From the NCBI GenBank assembly GCA_902779845.1, contig CACZCZ010000005.1, positions 1 through 64,000 on the forward strand: a stretch of 64,000 nucleotides of DNA, read 5' to 3'. The DNA is from an uncultured Bacteroidales bacterium (GTDB taxonomy: Bacteria; Bacteroidota; Bacteroidia; Bacteroidales; Bacteroidaceae). Shown one piece after another: positions 50,600 through 58,481 of this stretch. The position numbers and the translations under genes are program-made. Positions within the stretch are counted from its first letter, which is position 1; each line of letters begins with the position of its first letter. The notes under the pieces are model-generated. The model was not told the DNA's origin. It saw only the letters and a list, made by a program, of their open reading frames with translations, and did no database searches.

Positions 50600-51556
50600 T
50601 CAATCTCCCAGTACCTCCAAGTCAGCCAGGCTGCGCATCTGGAACTGCCAGTCGGAGCCGTAGTATGTGAGGATACCCGTTATGCGCACACGGCCAGAAG
50701 GGATAACGGCGTTGGAAATCTCGTTGCGCGTGGAAGTGCGCACCAGCACGGACTTCTTGCCCACCTTGAATGTGCGGTTGCGGGCATAGCCGGCATCGTA
50801 GCCATTGAGGGGATCCTCGGTTTCCGAGACATTGGGGGCAAAGATGCGCTCGCCGTCGGCCTCGGAGAAGGTGCCCTCCATCGTAGCCAGCATCGGTGTG
50901 TTGTTGACGTTCTTGTTGCTGTCATCACCGAGCCATGTTGCATCCACAGCCTTGGGCGTCAGCAACTTGCTCTTGACAGCCTCATCCGGTCCCTGCACCA
51001 GCTGCACATGAGTGCGGCAGTCCTGCAGGAGCATCACGCCAAGACGCATATTGCCGGCACTGGTCTTATACGGCGTACCGATGGTGGGGACATAGCCGTA
51101 GTTGCCAATCCAGAGTCCTTTGAGGTTCACGCGCACCGTGCTGCCTACGGGGAAGAAGGAGTAGAGGTTCGTGCACTTGATGCTCAAGTAGATGCTCTGC
51201 ACTGCGCCGTCGGGGGTGAGTTCGCTGAGGCAAAGCTTCTGATAGAGGTTCCCCGTGATGTCGTTGCCCACGACGGTTCCCTCGAAGACAAGGTCCTCAA
51301 GCACCTTCGTGTAGGTGTTGTTGGCTGTCATCTTCGAATGGAAGCGGGTCTTCAGGTCGGCGATGGTGATGTTCACGTCGCCAACGGAGGTGAGACTGTA
51401 TATTCCAGCATCTGCATCAGCAGGCGGCTCGTCGTGCTCATCGATGCAAGCGGTGAAGGTCAATGCCAGAAGAAAGACCCACCCCCAGCCCCCTCCCGTT
51501 ATGGAGGGGAGGGAAAAAGCCGATATTCTTGATTTTATGAGCTGTATCTTTTTCAT
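50600..51556 (-). CDS. DUF5689 family lipoprotein
   Basis: A 318-residue lipoprotein with lipobox FTAC (Cys37). The body shows the DUF5689 pattern: ITIADLKTRFHSKM, VFEGTVVGNDITGNLYQKLC, YSFFPVGSTVRVNLKGLWIG and VRITGILTYYGSDWQFQMRS, an OB-like surface domain typical of TonB-linked loci. The odd part is the signal peptide: residues 15-28 (SLPSITGGGWGWVF) are encoded by a GC-rich palindromic repeat, giving an unusually long n-region before ALTFTAC. It follows the TonB receptor by 78 bases and is likely its surface partner. Confidence 0.8.
   Translation of the reverse strand: MKKIQLIKSRISAFSLPSITGGGWGWVFLLALTFTACIDEHDEPPADADAGIYSLTSVGDVNITIADLKTRFHSKMTANNTYTKVLEDLVFEGTVVGNDITGNLYQKLCLSELTPDGAVQSIYLSIKCTNLYSFFPVGSTVRVNLKGLWIGNYGYVPTIGTPYKTSAGNMRLGVMLLQDCRTHVQLVQGPDEAVKSKLLTPKAVDATWLGDDSNKNVNNTPMLATMEGTFSEADGERIFAPNVSETEDPLNGYDAGYARNRTFKVGKKSVLVRTSTRNEISNAVIPSGRVRITGILTYYGSDWQFQMRSLADLEVLGD
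51475..51515. repeat. GC-rich palindrome encoding part of a signal peptide
   Basis: GACCCACCCCCAGCCCCCTC followed by CCG, a short loop and GGAGGGGAGGG. The arms CCCCTCC (51490-51496) and GGAGGGG (51503-51509) pair. Nearly the same sequence occurs in reverse orientation in truA at 58203-58245. Confidence 0.75.
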
Positions 51557-51592
51557 AGAAATCATATTCTAATTTATTAATTCTTGTTGGGA

Positions 51593-51636
51593 ACCCACTC
51601 CCCTCTCTGCCTAGAGAGGGGTTGGGGGTGAGTCTT
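51593..51636. repeat. GC-rich palindromic element at the TonB receptor stop
   Basis: CCCCTCTCT-gcct-AGAGAGGGG core (51600-51621) followed by TTGGGGGTGAGTC. Its end overlaps the stop codon of the receptor gene. Same family as 51475 and 58203. Confidence 0.75.
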
Positions 51637-54349
51637 AGAAGCGGAAGCCGACGTTAAGGAAGAAGTTGAACGGGTTGGCATAGTAGTACTTGGAGTTCTT
51701 GGAGAACTTATAGGCCTTAGCCTCACCAGCGGAGCCGTCGAGGTTGTAGTACTTGTCATCGCGGTTCTGCTCGTAGCCTCCCGTGCGCAGGTTCGTATTA
51801 TTTAAGATGTTGTTGAAGCTGAGGTTGACATTCAGGCTGCGACCGCGCTTGAGACGGAAGGAATGACCGACGGAAGCATCGAGCATGAAGCCACCGGAGC
51901 ACTTCTCCTGTTCGGCAGCATAGGCGTGGAGCAGGTTGCCGTCGGCGTCATAAAGCAGACCGCCCTCGGCACGCAGCGTCTCCTGATCGACATCATCGAA
52001 GATCCAGCGACCGTTCTCTGCACGTCCCGTGGCGACATAGGATGTCATCACGTTGGACAGACGGCGGTACTGCGAGAAGCCGATATAGACGCGGTCATAG
52101 TAGTTGAAGTCGAGACTCAGGTACCAGCCCTTGATGTTGTAGTTCACGCCCACATTGACAGCGGTCAGCGGGGTGCCACTGACACGCATCCCATCAGCAT
52201 AGACGCAGAGGGGATCGGTGGATTTCTTTCGCGTGACGGGGTTGGTCCACCTGTTCACCTTGGCAATGGTGGTGGCATCCATGCCCTCATAGGCCAGCTG
52301 CGCCAGAGGATTGTTGGTATATTTCGCCTCGTTGATGGTTCCGAGGACGTGGAAACTCAGGTTATTGGTGACCTGCAGGTTCAGAGCCAGCTCGGCACCG
52401 TAGTGGAGACGCTCGATGCCGGTCATGGTCAGGTAGGTGAAGCGTGACTGGTCGTCGTTGTAGAAAGCCGTCTGCTCGACACCGTTCTTGAAACGCACAA
52501 CATAGCCTGCCAAGCGACCTGTGAAGATGCCGAAGCGGAAGTCATAGGCGAGCTCGGCGTTGAGGATGTTCTCCAGGCCGAGGTTGTTGACATAATTGTT
52601 CTGGATGCGGGGTGCCACGAAGCTGTTGGCAGGCAACGGAGCCTCGGTGTCCCAGCCCACGCCCAGCGAGAGGCGGTGGTTGGACGTGGGGTCGTAGCTC
52701 AGACGTGCCTTGTAGCCGCCATGCAGGAACTTGGCCCATCCGCTCTTACCATAGGAGTTCTCGGGAGCACGACCGTTCTGCATCAGACCTTCACGTTCGA
52801 AGATAGTTCCGTCTAAATGAGCGCTCATGGCAAGGCCCCAGTGGCGTCCTGTGTAGTCATACTGTCCCCACAGGCGTGCCTTGTGGACGTAGATGTTGTA
52901 GTCGTAGCCGAATTTATCGCCTACACCGATACGGCGGTTGGGATTGCGGAGGTCGTTCATGGCCTCGGTACTGTAGCGGCCGTAGTCGTTGGCTGCGAAC
53001 TTATCGTAATCGAAGTAGTTGGTAGCACCTAAGAGGTCTGCCATCGTCTTGTAGTGCATGCCCTTGGTGGAACTGAGCTGAAGGCCGATGCCGAATTTGT
53101 TCTGGAGGTCGATGGTGTGGTTGAGGGTGCTGCTGAGGTTCGCCATGAGCTGGTCATTGTGGCGGCGCTCCTGATAGTAGAGAGCCTCACGGCCGGCTGC
53201 AGCCTCGGCACGGTTAACGGCATAGAGGCGATCCCACTGGATCTGGCGGTTGGCTTTGTCAGAGGTCCAGTAGTTATAAAGCGTCTGCCATTGGTCGAGG
53301 AAGTAGCGATTGTTGCCCAGATAGGCTTCGTTATTCTGGTTCTCGTCATAGACATTGAAGATGCTGGAGGGCAAGTTCTTGTAGTAGTCCGGACGCGGGT
53401 CGGCGGCATTGCCGTTCCAGCCGAGAGCTGTGCTGCTGTACATGGAATAGCGGAAGCCGGCTGAGGTGGAGAGCTTGGTGTACTGGTCGATATCGAAATC
53501 CCATGTGAGGATGGCGGTAGGCTCATAGTCGCGCACGACGCGGCTGTTGCGCTTCTTACCATCCTGATAGCCCCAATAGGGGTTGTAGTAATGGGAATTG
53601 GCCAACCAGTAAGCCTCCTCGGTGCTGGCACCCTGCTGTCCACGTTCGGTGGGTGCGCCAAAGGTGATGAGGGAGAGGGAGTGGTTGTCACCCAACTTCT
53701 TCTCGACACCGAGGTAGTAGCTCAGCGAGTTGTAGAAGGTGCCCTCGATGTTACCCTCCTTGGCCCAGCGGTAACCCAAGGCACCCGAGAACGCCCAGCC
53801 CTTGGCATTGAAACCGGAAGCAAAACTGTAGGCGGCACGGGCGACATAGTTACGATTGCAGCCGGAGAGCGTAAGCTGGTGGCCCTGTCGCTGCGAGCCC
53901 GGACGCATGTTGATGCTGGTGGCGCCGCCGATGGATGGCAGGCCATAAACAGTGGTCTCGAAAGGCGACGACCCTTCGCGGTTGGGGTTCACAACTTGAT
54001 TGAGGCCGCCAATCATGCTATAGCTGAAGCGTCCACGCTCAGCTTCATTGTACATGATGCCATTGAGATAGGTCTGGTTATACAGGTTATCCAAGGCACG
54101 AATACGGAAGCGCACAGGGCTGAAGAGGTAGCCCACACGCGAAAGGTAGAGATCCGTTCTCGTGGCGACCAGCGAGGACACTGTCTGCGCAGCGTCGTTG
54201 TCATCATCCAATTGCGACTCCGTGAAGGTGAAATCCGAGTTGTCATCATCGGTCGTAGCCTTCTGGGTTGTAGTCTGTTGCGGTTGCTGAGCGAACATCG
54301 CTGATGCCAGGCACCAGACCAAAGCCGCCAGCCTCACCCTTTTGGTCAT
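51635..54349 (-). CDS. TonB-dependent outer-membrane receptor
   Basis: A 904-residue outer-membrane protein with a signal peptide (ending SAMFAQ), a plug-like region (VSSLVATRTDLYLSRVGYLF, then LNGIMYNEAERGRF and GGATSINMRPGSQ) and a long barrel with many aromatic strands that ends FFLNVGFRF, the terminal Phe expected for BAM recognition. It lacks the usual N-terminal carboxypeptidase-like domain and no SusD partner is present. It heads a five-gene operon with two lipoproteins and two nucleases, so import of nucleic-acid breakdown products or of another phosphate-rich substrate is a plausible role. The substrate is not determined by the sequence. Confidence 0.88.
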   Translation of the reverse strand: MTKRVRLAALVWCLASAMFAQQPQQTTTQKATTDDDNSDFTFTESQLDDDNDAAQTVSSLVATRTDLYLSRVGYLFSPVRFRIRALDNLYNQTYLNGIMYNEAERGRFSYSMIGGLNQVVNPNREGSSPFETTVYGLPSIGGATSINMRPGSQRQGHQLTLSGCNRNYVARAAYSFASGFNAKGWAFSGALGYRWAKEGNIEGTFYNSLSYYLGVEKKLGDNHSLSLITFGAPTERGQQGASTEEAYWLANSHYYNPYWGYQDGKKRNSRVVRDYEPTAILTWDFDIDQYTKLSTSAGFRYSMYSSTALGWNGNAADPRPDYYKNLPSSIFNVYDENQNNEAYLGNNRYFLDQWQTLYNYWTSDKANRQIQWDRLYAVNRAEAAAGREALYYQERRHNDQLMANLSSTLNHTIDLQNKFGIGLQLSSTKGMHYKTMADLLGATNYFDYDKFAANDYGRYSTEAMNDLRNPNRRIGVGDKFGYDYNIYVHKARLWGQYDYTGRHWGLAMSAHLDGTIFEREGLMQNGRAPENSYGKSGWAKFLHGGYKARLSYDPTSNHRLSLGVGWDTEAPLPANSFVAPRIQNNYVNNLGLENILNAELAYDFRFGIFTGRLAGYVVRFKNGVEQTAFYNDDQSRFTYLTMTGIERLHYGAELALNLQVTNNLSFHVLGTINEAKYTNNPLAQLAYEGMDATTIAKVNRWTNPVTRKKSTDPLCVYADGMRVSGTPLTAVNVGVNYNIKGWYLSLDFNYYDRVYIGFSQYRRLSNVMTSYVATGRAENGRWIFDDVDQETLRAEGGLLYDADGNLLHAYAAEQEKCSGGFMLDASVGHSFRLKRGRSLNVNLSFNNILNNTNLRTGGYEQNRDDKYYNLDGSAGEAKAYKFSKNSKYYYANPFNFFLNVGFRF

Positions 54350-54399
54350 GAGATAAAGATTTTATTTTAGTAAAGTAGAATATTTCTTAAATAGCGGTA

Positions 54400-54407
54400 C
54401 AAAGATA
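54400..54407 (-). promoter_or_regulatory. -7 element of the TonB receptor - nuclease operon
   Basis: The minus strand reads TATCTTTG followed by TACCGC, about 50 bases before the receptor start. It lies back-to-back with the rpmE2 promoter. Confidence 0.72.
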
Positions 54408-54497
54408 AGGAAAGTGCGTTTTCGCTCCAAGAAACGAATCAATTTTTATTATTTAGAAAGCCATGAAATGAAAAAAAGAGAAAAAAAAGGTGTAAAG

Positions 54498-54529
54498 TTT
54501 GGTCACTTCAGAGAAAAACAGTACCTTTG
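54498..54529 (+). promoter_or_regulatory. Promoter of rpmE2
   Basis: TTTG at 54498-54501, a 20-base spacer and TACCTTTG at 54522-54529: both halves of the consensus. The 80-base leader contains GGTACACAAGCCC twice (near 54545 and 54576). Confidence 0.85.
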
Positions 54530-54609
54530 CGCCGCAAAAAACGTAGGTACACAAGCCCTACAAGTATTCACCACCGGTACACAAGCCCGGTTTAACTACT
54601 CAAAAGAAA

Positions 54610-54861
54610 ATGAAAAAAGGTATTCATCCCGACAACTACCGTCCCGTTGTGTTCAAGGACATGAGCAACGGCGACATGTTCCTCAGCCGCTCCACCGCGA
54701 AGACCAATGACACCGTGGAGTTCGAAGGTGAGACGTATCCCGTTGTGAAGCTGGAAATCTCCAGCAGCTCACACCCCTTCTACACGGGTAAGAGCAAGCT
54801 CGTTGACACCGCCGGTCGTGTCGATAAGTTCATGAGCCGCTACGCTCGCAGCCGCAAGTAA
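54610..54861 (+). CDS. rpmE2: 50S ribosomal protein L31 type B
   Basis: An 83-residue L31 of type B ([40 protein letters not shown], ending in a basic tail). It lacks the four zinc-binding cysteines of the classical protein, so it is the zinc-free form. Single gene between its own promoter and a large palindromic terminator. Confidence 0.96.
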   Translation: MKKGIHPDNYRPVVFKDMSNGDMFLSRSTAKTNDTVEFEGETYPVVKLEISSSSHPFYTGKSKLVDTAGRVDKFMSRYARSRK

Positions 54862-54869
54862 GCGACACA

Positions 54870-54923
54870 GACGATACAGTAAAGGGGAATGTCCAGCTGG
54901 ACATTCCCCTTTACTGTATCGTC
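54870..54923. terminator. Bidirectional terminator: 54-base perfect palindrome
   Basis: Two 27-base arms (GACGATACAGTAAAGGGGAA and on, centred on CCAGCTGG) are perfectly complementary with no spacer. The stem lies between convergent rpmE2 and the DUF4421 gene, and its right end overlaps the DUF4421 stop codon. Confidence 0.9.
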
Positions 54924-56082
54924 AGAAGAGAAGACCGTAGCTGAGTTCAAGGCGCCATCGGTAGTAGTTCAAGCGCAAATCGCCCGCATTGGCCAGCAAG
55001 GTATGATGTGCCACGAAAGAGAGCCCCGTGAACATATTGTACCTGAAACAGTACATCACTGCCGCGCGCTCTGTCATCAGGAACTGCGGAAAGGCGAAAC
55101 GTATCTTCTCCTTGTGGCCATCTATGGTCATACTATTAAAGGAGCCGATGACCAGATTCGGCAAAAAAGAGCCATGCACCATCCATTGCGGTGTGATGAC
55201 CCAATTGTAAGCATAGCCACCACCAAGCCCGATATACCCCAAGCGGAGCTTGACAGCAGGATTACCCAGTTCCGTATCTTTCGTGGCTTCTAAGTTACCT
55301 GCCAACAACGATGCGCTCAGCATCCACGATCCTGCGCTGCGACGCTGGATATAGCTTTGTGTGAAGACGGCCGGATAGGAAAAACGACGGTGGTTGAAAG
55401 CATAGTAGCCTGTAGCAAGAAAGACATTGGAGGTCACGGTGGAACTGTTGATGTCGTTGCGCTTGCCATTGACGTTCACCCATCCATTGTGGCTCTTGGC
55501 ACGCTGGTAGCTGAAGTCAAAGCCCCATTGATTATTGTACATATTGAACCCCAGCTCAGTGTTGGTGTTCTTACCGACCCATTTGAAGGGATTGAACGAG
55601 ATGCCAAGAGAGAAGCCACGATAGCCGAAGCTGAGAGAGGTGGTGAAGCGCAAATCACTGCTAAGCTTGGTCTTCACATCCTGGCCCTGCCAATTACCAC
55701 CTGTGGAGATACCACTGCCTGAAAGGTTCATACGTGCCTTCAGCGTAAAACGGTTGGTGGGGCGAGCAAGATAGAGGGTATCGTAGGTTCCTTTCTTCTG
55801 ATACTTCACGGCCAGGATACTATCCACATCGCCAATGGAATGGATGCTGTCGACGCTATAGCTGTCCTTGAGCTGATTCAAACGCTTCTTCATGAACTTC
55901 TTTACCGGCGACAGTTGGGGGACAATGGGAACACTATCCACCACGACGGGTTCGATGACCAGCGTGTCCATGACGACGGGTTCAATGACGAACGTGTCAA
56001 CGGGAAATGTATCTATCTGCGCCGAGACGAACGATAGCGGCATCAACAGCAGGAGAGTGAGAAGGGAACGGGACATCGGCAT
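54922..56082 (-). CDS. DUF4421 family outer-membrane protein
   Basis: A 386-residue exported protein (signal peptide ending LSFVSAQ). A Val/Pro/Asp-rich N-terminal segment with repeats (VIEPVVMDTLVIEPVVVDSV) precedes barrel-type strands (FTTSLSFGYRGFSLGISFNP, NQWGFDFSYQRAKSH, LRLGYIGLGGGYAYNW) and a C-terminus ending SYGLLF. The pattern matches DUF4421, a Bacteroidetes barrel of unknown function. Either ATG at 56082 or 56076 is possible. It is 15 bases after the DUF3256 gene and is the last member of the truA operon. Confidence 0.82.
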   Translation of the reverse strand: MPMSRSLLTLLLLMPLSFVSAQIDTFPVDTFVIEPVVMDTLVIEPVVVDSVPIVPQLSPVKKFMKKRLNQLKDSYSVDSIHSIGDVDSILAVKYQKKGTYDTLYLARPTNRFTLKARMNLSGSGISTGGNWQGQDVKTKLSSDLRFTTSLSFGYRGFSLGISFNPFKWVGKNTNTELGFNMYNNQWGFDFSYQRAKSHNGWVNVNGKRNDINSSTVTSNVFLATGYYAFNHRRFSYPAVFTQSYIQRRSAGSWMLSASLLAGNLEATKDTELGNPAVKLRLGYIGLGGGYAYNWVITPQWMVHGSFLPNLVIGSFNSMTIDGHKEKIRFAFPQFLMTERAAVMYCFRYNMFTGLSFVAHHTLLANAGDLRLNYYRWRLELSYGLLF

Positions 56083-56097
56083 AGGACGAAGAAGCTA

Positions 56098-56733
56098 TTA
56101 TTCAGCGAAGGTGCTTCCATTCCAATGGAGCACGAGGGGTGTAGGAGCAGGCTGTTTCTCACGTTCCTCCAGCGTCTGCAGCGCACGCTGGGGTGTGAGC
56201 GTGAGCGTGGAAGCATCGGGAGAAAGCTGCATGTGTAGGAAGCCGCCTGCGGCGGGACGCTGATAGGGTGCTGCCACTGGAAGAGGGCGCCAGTCAGGCG
56301 TCAGGAAACGGATATTGGAATCCTCCAAGCGACGCGACGTGTTGGGCTCGCCCGTCTGGGTGGTGGCGACAAGGCAGAGGAGGTACGGGCCTTCGGGAGA
56401 TTCCTCAGAAGTGCCCTCGGGAGCACTCTCGGGAGAGCCCTCAGGAACGGTAAGGGGAAGGAGTTTCATCTCCATCACCGTCAAGGGGCTGGTGCGAAAG
56501 CGGGCGTAGGTGGAAGTAAGAGCCTCAAGGGCAACGTATTCTCCCATGCGGTTGCGCACACGTGCCTCCATATTATTTTCTATGAAGTCGATACAGTCCA
56601 GACGGTTGTTCTTCGTCACCAATGGCAACACTGAATCGGGCATGACGGCAAAGACATCGCGCATCATAGGCTGCGCCATGGCGCAGCTAATGAAAAATGA
56701 AGAATGAAGAATAAAGAATAAGAGACGTTTCAT
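56098..56733 (-). CDS. DUF3256 family exported protein
   Basis: A 211-residue protein of the Bacteroidetes DUF3256 family (MMRDVFAVMPDSVLPLVTKN, RLDCIDFIENNMEARVRN, LLPLTVPEG). Function unknown; relatives are periplasmic. The signal peptide (MKRLLFFILHSSFFISCAMA) is encoded by AT-rich spacer-like words (the strand opposite AATGAAGAATGAAGAATAAA), the same vocabulary as intergenic repeats near 45090. A Pro/Glu/Ser linker (PEGSPESAPEGTSEESPEG) interrupts the domain. The start is adjacent to the EamA stop, so translation may be coupled. Confidence 0.8.
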   Translation of the reverse strand: MKRLLFFILHSSFFISCAMAQPMMRDVFAVMPDSVLPLVTKNNRLDCIDFIENNMEARVRNRMGEYVALEALTSTYARFRTSPLTVMEMKLLPLTVPEGSPESAPEGTSEESPEGPYLLCLVATTQTGEPNTSRRLEDSNIRFLTPDWRPLPVAAPYQRPAAGGFLHMQLSPDASTLTLTPQRALQTLEEREKQPAPTPLVLHWNGSTFAE

Positions 56734-56734
56734 A

Positions 56735-57667
56735 TTATTGTGATCCAAGATAAAGGAAGACCATACTGAGTAGGACTAGGATGAGGTCTATGGCTTTGGA
56801 GCGGACGTTCTTCTCATGGAAGACGAGAGCGCCCACGAAGAAGCTGACAAGGACGCTGCCACGGCGAATCATTGATACAACAGCAATAAGAGCATCGGGC
56901 TGTGAAAGGGCATAGAAATACACGAAATCGGCCGCGGAGAGAAACAGAGAAATCATCGGAATAGCCCACCGCCACTGGAAGGAGGCGGAAGGACGTATGA
57001 GCCGCTGCGAAAACACATGGCGTTCCGTGATGAGAAGCACGACAACCATCATTGCGAACTGATAGAAGAGGAAATAGCTCTGCACTGCCATGCGGTCAAG
57101 GGCCAACCCGCCAACCTCGACGGGCGCTATCAGGTATTTATCATAAAGAGCACTGACGGCGCCAAACAGAGCACCAAGAACCGCAAAGACGATCCATCGG
57201 TTATGGCGGAAATCAATACCTTCCTTCTTGCCGCTGCGACGAAGCATGAAATAGCCGACAATGGCTAACAACACACCAATCCACTGGTACATGTTAAGGT
57301 GTTCGCCGAAGATGAGCAAGGCGCCCAACAGCACCATTACCGGGCGAGTGGCATTGATGGGCCCTACAAGAGTCAGCGGCAGGTTCTTCATGGCATAATA
57401 ACCACACAGCCACGAGCTCAAGACAATGGCAGACTTGAGGATGATATACTTATGCACCTCCCATCCGCAGACAGGAACATAGAAGATGGAAGACGCAGGC
57501 AGATAGCCCGTTGCAGACAAGACAACCAGCGGCAGGAATATAAGGGAACTGAACATCGTGTTCAGCGTCAGCACCAGCACAACGGGATTATCCTTCAAGG
57601 CTATCTTCTTGAAGACATCATAAAAGCCGAGCAAAGCGGCAGAGGTAAAGGCAAGGACTAACCACAT
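56735..57667 (-). CDS. DMT-superfamily (EamA) transporter
   Basis: A 310-residue inner-membrane protein with ten predicted helices in two EamA repeats, the first at about residues 1-140 (LVLAFTSAALLGFYDVFKKI, MVLLGALLIFGEHLNMYQW) and the second at 160-308 (WIVFAVLGALFGAVSALYDK, FFVGALVFHEKNV). Such proteins export or import small metabolites; the substrate cannot be read from sequence. The ATG at 57667 is preferred to a TTG two codons upstream. It starts two bases after the truA stop. Confidence 0.88.
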   Translation of the reverse strand: MWLVLAFTSAALLGFYDVFKKIALKDNPVVLVLTLNTMFSSLIFLPLVVLSATGYLPASSIFYVPVCGWEVHKYIILKSAIVLSSWLCGYYAMKNLPLTLVGPINATRPVMVLLGALLIFGEHLNMYQWIGVLLAIVGYFMLRRSGKKEGIDFRHNRWIVFAVLGALFGAVSALYDKYLIAPVEVGGLALDRMAVQSYFLFYQFAMMVVVLLITERHVFSQRLIRPSASFQWRWAIPMISLFLSAADFVYFYALSQPDALIAVVSMIRRGSVLVSFFVGALVFHEKNVRSKAIDLILVLLSMVFLYLGSQ

Positions 57668-57669
57668 AG

Positions 57670-58437
57670 TCAATATTCAACATTTTGTAGGAACAGCCCT
57701 CTCGCCGGTACGCTATCACCGGCAGCGCAGCGATCTTTTAGTTCTATCACCTGACGGAAGCCCTCCAGGGTGAGCTGACCACGGCCCACCTCCATGAGCG
57801 TTCCCACAATGGCGCGAACCATGTTGCGCAGGAAGCGGTCGGCAGTGATCTCAAAGCGCCATTCGTAATCGGAAAGCTGCACCCAGCGGGCTGCACGGAC
57901 ATGGCAGATGCTGGTCTTCGTGTCGGTGTTCACCTTAGAGAAACTGGTGAAGTCCTCAAACATCGGGAGAATGGCAGCAGCCTGATTCATGGCTTCGAAA
58001 TTGGGCGTCTTCACCAGGCGCCATGAGCGATCACGCAGGAAAGGCGACTTACGCGTGTGTACATAATAATAATAGGTACGCGCGCGAGCGGAGAAGCGGG
58101 CGTGCATGTCATCGGCAACCGGATAGATGCGATGAATAGCTATGTCATGGGGCAAAACGCCGTTCAACCGATACACAAGATAGTCGCATGCTGTCTGCCT
58201 TGCGCTCCCCTCCCTGACGGGAGGGGTTGGGAGTGGGTCTTTTGTATCGAAGTGCGCCACCATCATGGCTGCATGCACACCAGCATCGGTGCGCCCGGCA
58301 CCAGTTACAGGCACCTCCTCACGCAGCAGCAGGGACAGGGCCCTCTGCAAGGTTCCCTGCACACTCTCGCCATTGGGCTGTACTTGCCAACCGCAATAGG
58401 CAGTACCGTCATAAGATAGTTCGATGAAGTAGCGCAA
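57670..58437 (-). CDS. truA: tRNA pseudouridine(38-40) synthase
   Basis: A 255-residue TruA that modifies uridines 38-40 of tRNA anticodon arms. The catalytic motif is GAGRTDAGVHA with Asp51; other motifs are YCGWQVQPNGESVQGTL and ADRFLRNMVRAIVGTLMEVG. The start is TTG: the frame has no ATG or GTG between an upstream stop and the family N-terminus RYFIELSYDGTAYCGWQ. Residues 67-84 (DPLPTPPVREGSARQTAC) are an insertion encoded by a GC-rich palindromic repeat, placed between AHFDTK and DYLVYRLNGVLP, which adjoin or nearly so in relatives. It follows the third endonuclease gene by 44 bases. Confidence 0.93.
   Translation of the reverse strand: MRYFIELSYDGTAYCGWQVQPNGESVQGTLQRALSLLLREEVPVTGAGRTDAGVHAAMMVAHFDTKDPLPTPPVREGSARQTACDYLVYRLNGVLPHDIAIHRIYPVADDMHARFSARARTYYYYVHTRKSPFLRDRSWRLVKTPNFEAMNQAAAILPMFEDFTSFSKVNTDTKTSICHVRAARWVQLSDYEWRFEITADRFLRNMVRAIVGTLMEVGRGQLTLEGFRQVIELKDRCAAGDSVPARGLFLQNVEY
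58203..58245. repeat. GC-rich palindrome inside truA
   Basis: CCCCTCCC (58207-58214) pairs with GGGAGGGG (58219-58226) around a TGAC loop, followed by TTGGGAGTGGGTC. In frame with truA and read as DPLPTPPVREGSA. Its complement nearly matches the element at 51475. Confidence 0.82.
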
Positions 58438-58481
58438 ATCGAAACGGGCTAACCCGCTGTTTAATGTTTAATAGAGTTGTT

